Of a DNA stretch of 64,000 nucleotides, positions 41,750 through 50,417 are shown one piece after another. The notes beneath the pieces are model-generated. The model was given only the letters and a program-made list of their open reading frames with translations. It was not told the DNA's origin and did not search any database. Location of the stretch: the NCBI GenBank assembly GCA_035470785.1, contig DATIQN010000065.1, positions 1 through 64,000 of the forward strand, written 5' to 3'. Position numbers and translations under genes: made by a program. The first letter of the stretch is position 1. The number at the start of each line of letters is the position of its first letter. This stretch comes from Croceibacterium_B sp035470785. Its GTDB lineage: Bacteria; Pseudomonadota; Alphaproteobacteria; Sphingomonadales; Sphingomonadaceae.

Positions 41750-43626
41750 ACGCGCACCCTCGCGCCGACGAACGCCCCGCGCGACGGCGAAGCGTAGCCG
41801 GCAGCAGTCTGGTATCGTTCGTTGGTCACGTTCTCGACCCGGCCGTAGACCTCAATCGTGCGGCTCACGGGCCACGACGCCATCACGTCGAGCACAGCGT
41901 AGGAGCGCAGCGGCACAAGATTGGCGCTATCGTCGAAGCTCCTGGAGACCCACCGCAAGCCGGCGCCAAGCGAGGGGCCGCCTCCGACGACCTGCCAGTC
42001 CGCGCCGACCGACAAGGTGTGGCGCGGCCGGCGCGCCAAAGCGTTGCCGCGAGCGGGCGAACCCGGTGTGCGGTTCTCGGTCTGGACCAGACTGTAGGTT
42101 AGGCGTGCGGCGAGGCGCCGCAGAACCTCGGCTCCGGCTTCGATCTCGACGCCCTGCGCCCGCACGCGGCCGACATTGGCGTACGTCCCGAAAGGTCGCC
42201 CGGCGCAAATCCCGTTCGCCGGGCCGAAGCACGAGACGAAGTCGATCAGGTCATGGCTGTCGCGCCGGAACAGCGTCGCCGATGCGTAAGGCATGGCGCT
42301 GCGATCGTGCCAAGCGAGCGACAAGTCGGCACTTGTGCTTCGCTCGGGCCGCAGCGCCGTGTTGCCGTAGTCGGACAGGAGCTGGAACAGCGTCGGCGCC
42401 TTGAAGCCCTCACCGAACGAGGCGCGCAAACGCAGATCGCGCGCCAGGCCGTAGCTCAGGTCGGCCCCCAGGCTCGTCGCGCCGCCGAAGCCCGCGTGCT
42501 CGTCGCGCCGCGCGCCGGCGTGCGCCGAGAACGTGTCGCTCTCGATACCAAGTTGGAGATAGGCGCCGTCCGCATGGGTATGCTCTGCGGCATCGAGCAG
42601 GGTGACGAACCGCGTCTGCTCGTAATCGCCGCCGAAGTTGACCCTGATGGACCCCAGCCGCCATGTGCCCGTCACGTCGACACGTTGGTTGCGGCCGTTG
42701 CTGGTGAACGTCGGATCGGCGCCTTGTGCGGGGTCGAAGGTACGGCGATCCGTGGTGGCGAACGAATAGACGGCCGATAACCGCAAGTCGGAGCGATCGT
42801 AAGTCGCGCCGGCGGCCGCAGACGCCTGGCGCGTGGACTGGGTCTCCGCGGTGTCTGCCAGCAGGAAGTCCGGCGCAGGGAAACCGTCGAGGTCGGCTTG
42901 CCCTTTGGCGTAATGGCCGTGAGCAAAGGCCGAAAATCCCGGCGTTAGGACCACGCGCCCTTGGACATTGACCTCCCATTGCTCGAAGCCGTCGGGCTCG
43001 CTGCCGCTTGCGGCGCTCGAGAAACCGTCGCTGCGATACCAGCTCGTCGACCCACCGAGGAAAGCCCGTTCATCGCCGATCCCGCCCGCCAATGTGCCGA
43101 AGGCAGTATCGCGCGCGCCGTATTCGGCGCTCGCCTGGAGGCCGGCGTCGGCGAGCGTGCTTATCGCGAGCACGCCGCCAATGGCGTCCGATCCCCAGAT
43201 CGTGCTGTTCGAGCTGCGCTGCAGGTCGATCTTGCCGACGTTTCCGGCCAGCAGGTTGCCGAAATCGAACCCGCCACCGGGTGCCGCCGGGTCGGCTACG
43301 CGCACGCCATCGACCAACACAAGGAGCTGCTCTGCCTCGGCGCCGCGCACGTGCAGGCCGGTAAAGCTGCCCTGCGCGCCGTTGCGGCTGAAGCTGACGC
43401 CCGGTGCTTGCGCCAGCACCCGCGTCAGGTCGGGGCCTTGCACCGCATCGAGTTCGTCGCGGCCGATCAGCGTTACAGGTTGCCCGGTGTCGTCGAGTGG
43501 TTCCGGGGTTCCGTTTGCGGTGACCGTAATCTGGCTCGCCGGACTGGACTCCTTGTCTTGTGCGGCGGCCCCGACAGACGCAATCACATTGCAAGCAAAT
43601 ACAATATATTTCAGATATTTGTACAC
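41746..43626 (-). CDS. btuB: TonB-dependent vitamin B12 receptor BtuB
   Basis: A 626-residue outer-membrane receptor. After the signal peptide (ending near VGAAAQ) a TonB-box-like ITVTA region leads into the plug: VTLIGRDELDAVQGPDLTRV, GSFTGLHVRGAEAEQLLVLV, DGVRVADPAAPG, and QRSSNSTIWGSDAIGGVLA. The 22-strand barrel ends with GAFVGARVRV, an aromatic-poor but hydrophobic last strand. Size and plug sequence fit BtuB. It starts with GTG at 43626 behind GGGAGG and is the first gene after a cobalamin riboswitch. Confidence 0.93.
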   Translation of the reverse strand: MYKYLKYIVFACNVIASVGAAAQDKESSPASQITVTANGTPEPLDDTGQPVTLIGRDELDAVQGPDLTRVLAQAPGVSFSRNGAQGSFTGLHVRGAEAEQLLVLVDGVRVADPAAPGGGFDFGNLLAGNVGKIDLQRSSNSTIWGSDAIGGVLAISTLADAGLQASAEYGARDTAFGTLAGGIGDERAFLGGSTSWYRSDGFSSAASGSEPDGFEQWEVNVQGRVVLTPGFSAFAHGHYAKGQADLDGFPAPDFLLADTAETQSTRQASAAAGATYDRSDLRLSAVYSFATTDRRTFDPAQGADPTFTSNGRNQRVDVTGTWRLGSIRVNFGGDYEQTRFVTLLDAAEHTHADGAYLQLGIESDTFSAHAGARRDEHAGFGGATSLGADLSYGLARDLRLRASFGEGFKAPTLFQLLSDYGNTALRPERSTSADLSLAWHDRSAMPYASATLFRRDSHDLIDFVSCFGPANGICAGRPFGTYANVGRVRAQGVEIEAGAEVLRRLAARLTYSLVQTENRTPGSPARGNALARRPRHTLSVGADWQVVGGGPSLGAGLRWVSRSFDDSANLVPLRSYAVLDVMASWPVSRTIEVYGRVENVTNERYQTAAGYASPSRGAFVGARVRV

Positions 43627-43741
43627 CGAACCTCCCGCACGACATCAAGATGCCGTCCGCAGCGGGAGGGGATCGCGTGCCACCGGCACGCGACCGTCCT
43701 TCGCTTGCCGTCGGTGCACCCCGCCCGCGGCTGAACGACGT

Positions 43742-43950
43742 GTACGGGCAGGTCTCCTGGCTCGCCGGATCGTCGCCGTTGCGCCTGCCTTCCCGGTTGC
43801 CCAGTGGCTTGTTCGACGCGCGGCTCCCCGGCCACAGTTGCGGGGGCAGCTCGGGCTTGAGCCCGATTCCCTCAGCGAGCTTGCGCTTACCGGCCCGGCC
43901 TCCCGGGCGATCCGTGACACGCGCCAAGGCATAGGCGCACCGCGCAATCG
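43742..43950 (-). promoter_or_regulatory. Cobalamin riboswitch upstream of btuB
   Basis: Read on the minus strand, the B12 box GAGCCAGGAGACCTGCC lies at 43747-43763. Ahead of it come ACCGGGAAGG, GCCACTGGG (43800-43808) and the highly conserved core CTGCCCCCGCAACTGTGG around 43833-43850, all in the usual order. The 5' limit near 43950 is approximate. Binding of adenosylcobalamin or a related corrinoid should switch off the btu operon, starting about 115 bases beyond the box. The surrounding gap 43627-44137 shows no other gene. Confidence 0.92.
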
Positions 43951-44137
43951 GCGCAATCTCGGCCCGCGTTAACCTCCTGCACCTCCCCGTCCCACCACGG
44001 GACGCCGCCGCCGCAGCGGGTGCGCCGTCGTCCCCGCCTGGGTACCGGACGGAAGCGATTTTCTCACCAAGGAAGACAGCATTTCCGCTCCATTCCCTTG
44101 CCACCACGAACCATCGCCACGCGATTTCCACGCGCGG

Positions 44138-45157
44138 TTGAGCCGTGAGGCGCGTTCCCGGCCAGTACTCTCGAGACATCGTCATCGCCTGCGCAAGCGC
44201 TACGCGGTCCTCGCGGCCTCCGTGCTGATCCCGGCGATCGCCAGCGCCACCGCGTGGCCCACCACCGCGCAGGCGGAGCGAGGAAGCGTTCATTCGGGTC
44301 TTCACTTCGACCAGGCCGCGCTCGATACCGCCGCCTACGAACGCGCGGCCTACGACCCGCAGATTCATTCGGACACCGACGCCTCGACCACGGCCCAAGA
44401 CGCGATCGGCGGGCCCGCCGCACGGCCGTTCTTCGCCGCCGGAAGCGGCCTAGATCGCGTTCGGGCCGAGCAGTGCCTGACGATGGCGATCTACTACGAA
44501 GCCGCCACCCAGCCCGACGACGGGCAGCGTGCGGTGGCTCAGGTCGTGCTCAATCGCGTCGCCCACCCAAGCTTCCCCAACACCGTCTGCGGAGTGGTCT
44601 TCCAGGGTTCCGAACGAAACAACGGCTGCCAGTTCACCTTCGCCTGCGACGGCTCACTTGCGCGCCGGCCGATGGCCTTCTGGTGGAACCGGGCCCGCCG
44701 CGTGGCCGATGCCGCGCTCGCGGGCTATGTCTATGCCCCTGTCGGCCTCGCGACGCATTACCACACGCTGGCGGTCCATCCTTACTGGTCCGACAGCCTC
44801 GTGCCGGTGATCGCCATTGGAGCGCACCGCTTCTACCGCTGGCCGGGCGAGGCGGGCCAGAAGGCCGCTTTCCAGGTCGCCTATCTTGGCGGCGAGCCCG
44901 CCGCGGCGCCCCGCCCGAAGGTGTTCACGCCTACCCCTGACAGCGATCCCGACCCGATAACGCTGGCGCACGCCTATGAGGCGAGGTTGCCGCGGACAGT
45001 ACCGCTGCAAGCCGCGGCAGCGGCTCCGGCGCCAGTCTATGCGGCCGAAGTCGCGGCACGCGGCGGCGACGCGCTGTATCGCGCCGACAACCTGCCGGCG
45101 GGCGGCGCCCTCTCACCCGAGCTCCAACGCAGCGGACAATGGCTGCACCGGCCGTAA
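44138..45157 (+). CDS. Exported SleB-type cell wall hydrolase
   Basis: A 339-residue protein. A basic N-terminus (SRHRHRLRKR) precedes a hydrophobic core and a cleavage site near TTAQAE. Residues about 105-230 form the Hydrolase_2 (SleB/CwlJ) domain: LTMAIYYEAATQPDDGQRAV carries the catalytic Glu, followed by AQVVLNRVAHPSFPNTVCGV, CQFTFACDGS and GLATHYHTL. The C-terminal third is low complexity. It cleaves peptidoglycan. The only early start in frame is a TTG at 44138 without a clear ribosome site, so the exact start is unsure. Confidence 0.85.
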   Translation: MSREARSRPVLSRHRHRLRKRYAVLAASVLIPAIASATAWPTTAQAERGSVHSGLHFDQAALDTAAYERAAYDPQIHSDTDASTTAQDAIGGPAARPFFAAGSGLDRVRAEQCLTMAIYYEAATQPDDGQRAVAQVVLNRVAHPSFPNTVCGVVFQGSERNNGCQFTFACDGSLARRPMAFWWNRARRVADAALAGYVYAPVGLATHYHTLAVHPYWSDSLVPVIAIGAHRFYRWPGEAGQKAAFQVAYLGGEPAAAPRPKVFTPTPDSDPDPITLAHAYEARLPRTVPLQAAAAAPAPVYAAEVAARGGDALYRADNLPAGGALSPELQRSGQWLHRP

Positions 45158-45293
45158 CTGGCGCGACCATGGTTAACTCTCGACGCCGTTTCGGAAACCA
45201 TTCTGCCCAACATTCGCTTAGCCGCGCCGCGCTATTGGGGGGCTTGCGGGCTTCGTGCCCACTACTTGCCCCTCGAACGGAACGGCCGTCCCG

Positions 45294-45602
45294 ATGAGCA
45301 TCCGCTTCGCCACACCGCTCCAGGCCGGCAACGTCCGGCTTTCCGGGCCCCAGGCGCGCGCCGCCATCGCGCGCGCCGTCAACGACAACAATGCAGCGCA
45401 CTCGGACGACGCCCTGTTGCGCGCCGCGATGCGCCATTTTGCCGAGCACGGGCTGGCCGCGGCGGCGCACGCTCGTCGCCGGGCCGAGGCTGCGTTCTTC
45501 GCCGGCGATCGCAACGCGTACCGCTGGTGGCTGGGGATCTGCCGCACCCTCGACCGGCGGCTCGCGCGCGAGCTGGCGTCCGACACTAAGGACGCGGGCT
45601 GA
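45294..45602 (+). CDS. Small conserved-looking hypothetical protein
   Basis: A 102-residue soluble, helical protein: ARAAIARAVNDNNAAHSDDA, LLRAAMRHFAEHGLAAAAHA, RRRAEAAFFAGDRNAYRWW and a closing CRTLDRRLARELAS. It gives the impression of a small helical-bundle domain with conserved Trp pair. I recall similar proteins in sphingomonads but no function. The ATG at 45294 has only a weak ribosome site. Confidence 0.65.
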   Translation: MSIRFATPLQAGNVRLSGPQARAAIARAVNDNNAAHSDDALLRAAMRHFAEHGLAAAAHARRRAEAAFFAGDRNAYRWWLGICRTLDRRLARELASDTKDAG

Positions 45603-45779
45603 TCGCCCGCGTTCCGCGCGCTTTGTCCACAAGCCAGAGTAAGGCGCTGATTAACCATTGAGTGAGGTTATGGCGCTACTCCCGCGCTGGCGAGGAGCAG
45701 ATCGATCAAGCGCCTGAACAACATCTTCAAGGATTACCTTGCAGGCGACAGCCGGGACCAGCTTGTCAGGCGCAAGCTG

Positions 45780-47657
45780 GTGGTCTCGCTTTATGCCCAG
45801 CCCACCAGTCTCGCGCTCGGTGCTCTCGCCGGTATCGCAACGGCGGTCACCGCCGCCCTCGTCTCGCACAATCGCTCGCTCGAAATTTGCGCCACCTTGC
45901 TGGTGTTCGTCGCCGTCGCGCGCGTCCTCGCGGCGATGTGGCTGTCGCGTGACGCCCAGGCCGGCCGCGACGAGCGGGTCCTTGAAATCGCCTTCGAAAT
46001 CGGCGCGCTGACATATTCGCTGCTCGCCGGTTTGATCGGCGCAATCACCCTCGCCGCCGGTGAGCGCGCTCATCTGGCCACGCTAACGATCAGTTACGCG
46101 CTCGTTTACGGCGTCGGCATCGCCGCTCGCAACGCCGGCCGTCCGGCGATGGCGATCGGCCAGTTGCTGCTGTCGAGCGTGCCGATCATGGTCATCTGCC
46201 TCGCGCTCGGCGGCCCAGTGCTCTACGTCCTCGCCGGCATCGTGATGTTCCTGATCTTCGGCATGGTCTCGATCACGATAAACGTGTTCCATGTGTTGCG
46301 CGAACAGATCCTCGCCGCCGACACCAGCGCCAAGATGGCCGATCAGATGCGCGAACAGGCACGCACCGACGTGGTCACCGGGCTGCTCAATCGCGCCGGG
46401 CTGAACCACGAACTGGTCGAACAGCTGATGCGCTTGCCGGCCGGCTGCAAGCTGGCGCTGTTCTGGCTCGACCTCGACCGCTTCAAGGAAGTCAACGACA
46501 CGCTCGGCCATGCCATTGGCGACGGCGTACTTGCCGAGGTCGCGCGCCGCCTCGTGGACGTCGCGCCGAAAGGGGCGACGATCGCGCGTTTCGGCGGTGA
46601 CGAGTTCATTGCCGCGTGCATCGTCGAGGATCGCGGCGAATGCGAACAGCTCGCCAGTGCGGTGATCGGCGACTTGTCGCGACCGTATCGGATCGACGGC
46701 AACCGCATCGGCTGCGGCGCGTCGATGGGCGTCGCGCTGCTGCCCGACGACGGGCCCGACATCGAGACGGTCATGCAGAGCGCCGACCTTGCACTTTACC
46801 ACGCCAAAGTCGGCGGCCGGAACCAGCTGCGCTTCTTCGATCCCGCGATGACTCGCGACCTCGTGCGCAAGAAGGAAATCGAGACCGAGCTGCGCGCCGC
46901 CATCCGCAAGGACGAGCTGTCGATCTTCTTTCAGCCGATCGTCGACCTCAAGACCGGCAAGATCCGGACGTTCGAGGCGCTGGTGCGCTGGTTCCACCCG
47001 GAAAAGGGCGAGCTTCGCCCCGACGAGTTCATTCCCGTCGCCGAGGAAACCGGCGTCATCATCACGCTCGGCAACTGGATCACCGCGCAAGCCGCCAAGG
47101 CCGCGGCGCAGTGGCCCGCTGACGTCACGGTGGCGGTAAACCTGTCGCCGATCCAGATCCGCGCGCCGGGCGCAGCGCTCGGCATTCTCAACGCGATCCG
47201 CGACGCGGGCCTGCCGCCGAACCGGCTCGAACTCGAAGTCACCGAAAGTCTGTTCATCGAGGACAGCGAGCACACCGCCCGCTTCATGGAAGAGCTGGCC
47301 AGCAAGGGCGTGCGCTTCGCGCTCGACGACTTCGGCACCGGATATTCCTCGCTCGGCTACATCAACCAGTTCCCGTTCAAGAAGATCAAGGTCGACCGCA
47401 GCTTCGTCTCCGGGCCCAACATCGGCAAGAAGAGCGACGCGATCATCCGCGCCGTGGCCGAGATGGGCTCGACGCTGGAGATGGAGATCGTCGCCGAAGG
47501 GCTCGAGACGATCGAGCAGGTCGAGGCGGTGCGCGCCGCCGGCTGCACGCTCGGCCAGGGTTACTACTTCAGCCGCGCGGTGCCCGATTTCCTCGCCGCG
47601 ATGCTGCTCGCGCAAGAGCGTGACGGCCGCGACACCACTGCGCGCCTCGCGGGCTGA
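45780..47657 (+). CDS. Membrane GGDEF-EAL cyclic-di-GMP protein
   Basis: At least 625 residues. About five N-terminal membrane helices (to about 180) lead into a GGDEF domain (ARFGGDEFIAA, intact active site) and an EAL domain (TFEALVRWFHP, DDFGTGYSSLGYI, LGQGYYFSRAVP). Both catalytic motifs are intact, so it could make or break cyclic di-GMP. The listed GTG start has no ribosome site. The same frame stays open back to a stop at about 45663 and encodes plausible protein (IKRLNNIFKDYLAGDSRDQL). The only good ribosome site, AGGAG at 45693-45697, points to an ATC codon at 45705. The true start may thus be non-standard. Confidence 0.92.
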   Translation: MVSLYAQPTSLALGALAGIATAVTAALVSHNRSLEICATLLVFVAVARVLAAMWLSRDAQAGRDERVLEIAFEIGALTYSLLAGLIGAITLAAGERAHLATLTISYALVYGVGIAARNAGRPAMAIGQLLLSSVPIMVICLALGGPVLYVLAGIVMFLIFGMVSITINVFHVLREQILAADTSAKMADQMREQARTDVVTGLLNRAGLNHELVEQLMRLPAGCKLALFWLDLDRFKEVNDTLGHAIGDGVLAEVARRLVDVAPKGATIARFGGDEFIAACIVEDRGECEQLASAVIGDLSRPYRIDGNRIGCGASMGVALLPDDGPDIETVMQSADLALYHAKVGGRNQLRFFDPAMTRDLVRKKEIETELRAAIRKDELSIFFQPIVDLKTGKIRTFEALVRWFHPEKGELRPDEFIPVAEETGVIITLGNWITAQAAKAAAQWPADVTVAVNLSPIQIRAPGAALGILNAIRDAGLPPNRLELEVTESLFIEDSEHTARFMEELASKGVRFALDDFGTGYSSLGYINQFPFKKIKVDRSFVSGPNIGKKSDAIIRAVAEMGSTLEMEIVAEGLETIEQVEAVRAAGCTLGQGYYFSRAVPDFLAAMLLAQERDGRDTTARLAG

Positions 47658-47722
47658 AGCTCACGGCATAGCCAAAAACCGCGCCTCGCCATCGGAATAG
47701 CTCATAACTGCTATTGCGAACT

Positions 47723-47744
47723 GATTGCAAAGATACTTGCAATC
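47723..47744. promoter_or_regulatory. Palindrome in the mdh operon promoter region
   Basis: GATTGCAA and TTGCAATC form perfect 8-bp arms around AGATAC. A related half, ATTGCGAA, lies 10 bases to the left. TTGCAA-type palindromes resemble Fur-family sites of alphaproteobacteria as I remember them. It lies 150 bases before the mdh start, a sensible place for a regulator of the TCA operon. Confidence 0.4.
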
Positions 47745-47893
47745 TCGGGGATTTTGCCGGTTGCCTTGCGCGGGCGGCGGGCCTAGGGCTGCCCCCGCAC
47801 TCGGGCATTGCTTCCTTCCGCGTGGGCGCGGCGGCGGTGCTCCGGACCGGCCTTGGCCAGCGCCCGCGCAGCGTGAAGGAATGTCACTCTCCA

Positions 47894-48856
47894 ATGGCTC
47901 GCAGGAAAATCGCGCTCGTCGGCGCCGGCATGATCGGCGGCACCTTGGCTCACCTCGCGGCGAAGAAGGAACTGGGCGACGTCGTCCTGTTCGACATCAT
48001 GGAGGGGATCCCCCAGGGCAAGGCGCTCGACCTTTCCCAGTGCGGCCCGATCGAGGGCTTCGACGTGAAGATCACCGGCACCAACGATTATGCCGACATC
48101 GCCGGGGCCGACGTGGTCATCGTCACTGCGGGTATTCCCCGCAAGCCGGGGATGAGCCGCGACGACCTGCTCGGCATCAACCTCGGGGTGATGAAGGCGG
48201 TCGGCGAAGGCATCAAGAATAACTGTCCCGGCGCGTTCGTGATCTGCATCACCAACCCGCTCGACGCGATGGTCTGGGCGTTGCGCGAATTCTCCGGCCT
48301 TCCGCACAACATGGTCGTCGGCATGGCCGGCGTGCTCGACTCTGCGCGCTTTGCGACCTTCCTCGCCTGGGAGTTCGGCGTTTCGGTGCGCGACGTGAAC
48401 GCCTTCGTGCTCGGCGGCCATGGCGACACGATGGTCCCGGTGACCAGCTACACCACGATCAGCGGCATCCCGGTCGACGACCTCGTCAAGATGGGCAAGT
48501 CGAGCAAGGAAGCGATCGACGCCATCGTCCAGCGCACCCGCAGCGGCGGCGGCGAGATCGTCGGCCTGCTCAAGACCGGCAGCGCCTATTACGCCCCTGC
48601 CACCAGCGCGATCGCGATGGCGGAAGCCTACCTCGGCGACCAGAAGCGCATCCTCCCGGTCGCGGCCAACCTCACGGGCCAGTACGGCGTGAACGACCTC
48701 TACGTCGGCGTCCCCGCGCTGATCGGCGCCGGCGGCGTCGAGGAAGTGATCGAGATCGCTCTCGACGACGAGGCGAAAGCCAACTTCCAGACCTCAGTCG
48801 ACGCGGTGAAAGAGCTGCTGGTCGCCTGCAAGGGCATCGATAGCAGCCTCGCGTGA
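47894..48856 (+). CDS. mdh: Malate dehydrogenase
   Basis: A 320-residue NAD-dependent enzyme of the LDH-like MDH class common in alphaproteobacteria, oxidising malate to oxaloacetate. The nucleotide-binding start is KIALVGAGMIGGTLAHLAA. Substrate and catalytic elements are VTAGIPRKPGMSRDDLLG, CITNPLDAMVW and the active-site His in LGGHGDTMVPV. The ATG at 47894 follows AAGGAA. It heads the TCA block with sucD, sucA, odhB and lpd. Confidence 0.97.
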   Translation: MARRKIALVGAGMIGGTLAHLAAKKELGDVVLFDIMEGIPQGKALDLSQCGPIEGFDVKITGTNDYADIAGADVVIVTAGIPRKPGMSRDDLLGINLGVMKAVGEGIKNNCPGAFVICITNPLDAMVWALREFSGLPHNMVVGMAGVLDSARFATFLAWEFGVSVRDVNAFVLGGHGDTMVPVTSYTTISGIPVDDLVKMGKSSKEAIDAIVQRTRSGGGEIVGLLKTGSAYYAPATSAIAMAEAYLGDQKRILPVAANLTGQYGVNDLYVGVPALIGAGGVEEVIEIALDDEAKANFQTSVDAVKELLVACKGIDSSLA

Positions 48857-49497
48857 TCCTTTCAGTCCTCCTTGCGGCGCTTGGGGCGGCTGCGAGCTCT
48901 CCGCCTCCGGATGACGTAGATCGGTTTATCTCCATCTGCGTCGCCGGCGGCAAGAATTTGCTCGATCAAGAGGGCAAGGTTCTTGATCGCAAAGACGTGC
49001 CAAAGGTCCTCTTGGGGTGGTTCGGCAGTCCAGGTGACAGAGGCTCGTCAAGTCTGCAGTATTTCAGCGTCGGACAGGGCTGGGATGAAGTGGTGGTGGG
49101 CTTTGAGCAGCTCCACCGCGGCTCGGTGGTCCAGTCGAAATGTACTCTGGTGACCGCAAAGTTCGATGCAACATCCGGCAAGCGAGCCCTTCTGCAGAAG
49201 TTGAGCAGCAAAGGGATCGAGGATGTTACGGCAGAACGCTTCATCGTAGGCGACGTAAATGCAAACGGGCACGAGCGAGCTTATCAAAACCCGATCGTTC
49301 AAGACATGATTGGCAGGCACCAACGGATCGAAGCGGTCACGTTGCAAACCGCTGATCCGAAATTTGAAATCTTCGGCAGACCCGTGGCTTCGAGCGGGTT
49401 GTACGCCATGTCAGTTTTCAACTTGAGCGAAAAAGATGCGCGGGACGCCAAACGGGCCTGGGACAAGTGCCAGAAAGCCAACTGCTCGCTGCCGTAA
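48853..49497 (+). CDS. Lower-GC secreted hypothetical protein inside the TCA operon
   Basis: A 214-residue protein starting at a GTG that overlaps the mdh stop (GTGA). The start MILSVLLAALGAAAS is signal-peptide-like. Four cysteines occur in the mature part, including the pair in AWDKCQKANCSLP at the end. I recognise no family. Composition is unlike its neighbours: 33 of 60 bases are G or C in 49141-49200 and 32 of 60 in 49261-49320, against 43 of 60 in 48541-48600 of mdh. This suggests recent acquisition. It sits where sucC stands in many mdh-sucC-sucD operons. Confidence 0.7.
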   Translation: MILSVLLAALGAAASSPPPDDVDRFISICVAGGKNLLDQEGKVLDRKDVPKVLLGWFGSPGDRGSSSLQYFSVGQGWDEVVVGFEQLHRGSVVQSKCTLVTAKFDATSGKRALLQKLSSKGIEDVTAERFIVGDVNANGHERAYQNPIVQDMIGRHQRIEAVTLQTADPKFEIFGRPVASSGLYAMSVFNLSEKDARDAKRAWDKCQKANCSLP

Positions 49498-49517
49498 TAA
49501 GGAATCGGTTTCCAATC

Positions 49518-50408
49518 ATGTCTATCCTCGTCGACAAGAATACCAAGGTCATCACCCAGGGGATGACCGGCGATACCGGCACGTTTCATACCCAGCAGGC
49601 GCTCGCCTACGGGACGCAGATGGTCGCCGGGGTCACGCCGGGCAAAGGCGGGCAGACGCATATCGGGCTGCCGGTCTACGACACCGTTGCCGAGGCCAGG
49701 CACGAGACCGGCGCGACCGCGAGCGTGATCTACGTCCCGCCGCCGTTTGCCGCGGATTCGATCCTCGAGGCGATCGACGCCGAGATTGAGCTGATCGTCG
49801 CCATCACCGAAGGCATCCCGGTGCTCGACATGGTGCGCGTCAAGCGCGCGCTGACGGGCTCGAAGTCGCGGCTGATCGGGCCCAACTGCCCCGGCGTGCT
49901 TACCCCCGGAGAGTGCAAGATCGGCATCATGCCGGGCAACATCTTCCAGAAGGGCAGCGTCGGCGTGGTCAGCCGCTCGGGCACGCTGACTTACGAAGCG
50001 GTCCACCAGACGACGCAAGTTGGCCTGGGCCAGACGACCGCGGTCGGCATCGGCGGCGACCCAGTCAACGGCACCAATTTCATCGACGTGCTCGAGCTGT
50101 TCCTCAAGGACGACGAAACCCAGTCGATGGTGATGATCGGCGAGATCGGCGGCAGCGCCGAGGAAGAGGCGGCGCAGTTCATCAAGGACGAGGCCAAGCG
50201 CGGCTGGAGGAAGCCGATGGTCGGCTTCATCGCCGGGCGCACTGCCCCTCCGGGCCGCCGCATGGGCCACGCCGGGGCGATCGTCAGTGGCGGCCAGGGC
50301 GGCGCCGACGACAAGATTGCGGCGATGGAAGCCGCCGGCATCCGCGTCGCACAAAGCCCCAGCGAGCTCGGCACGACGCTCGCCGGCTTGCTCAAAGAGC
50401 TGGCGTGA
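49518..50408 (+). CDS. sucD: Succinate-CoA ligase, ADP-forming, alpha subunit
   Basis: A 296-residue subunit that binds CoA and carries the phosphohistidine. Hallmarks are the CoA-binding VITQGMTGDTGTFHTQQALA, GPNCPGVLTPGECKIGIMPG, VSRSGTLTYEA, GIGGDPVNGTNFIDVL, and the active-site GRMGHAGAIVSGGQGG. The beta subunit gene sucC is not in the window. The ribosome site (AAGGA, 12 bases upstream) is distant. It is followed 9 bases later by sucA. Confidence 0.97.
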   Translation: MSILVDKNTKVITQGMTGDTGTFHTQQALAYGTQMVAGVTPGKGGQTHIGLPVYDTVAEARHETGATASVIYVPPPFAADSILEAIDAEIELIVAITEGIPVLDMVRVKRALTGSKSRLIGPNCPGVLTPGECKIGIMPGNIFQKGSVGVVSRSGTLTYEAVHQTTQVGLGQTTAVGIGGDPVNGTNFIDVLELFLKDDETQSMVMIGEIGGSAEEEAAQFIKDEAKRGWRKPMVGFIAGRTAPPGRRMGHAGAIVSGGQGGADDKIAAMEAAGIRVAQSPSELGTTLAGLLKELA

Positions 50409-50417
50409 GCACGTCCC

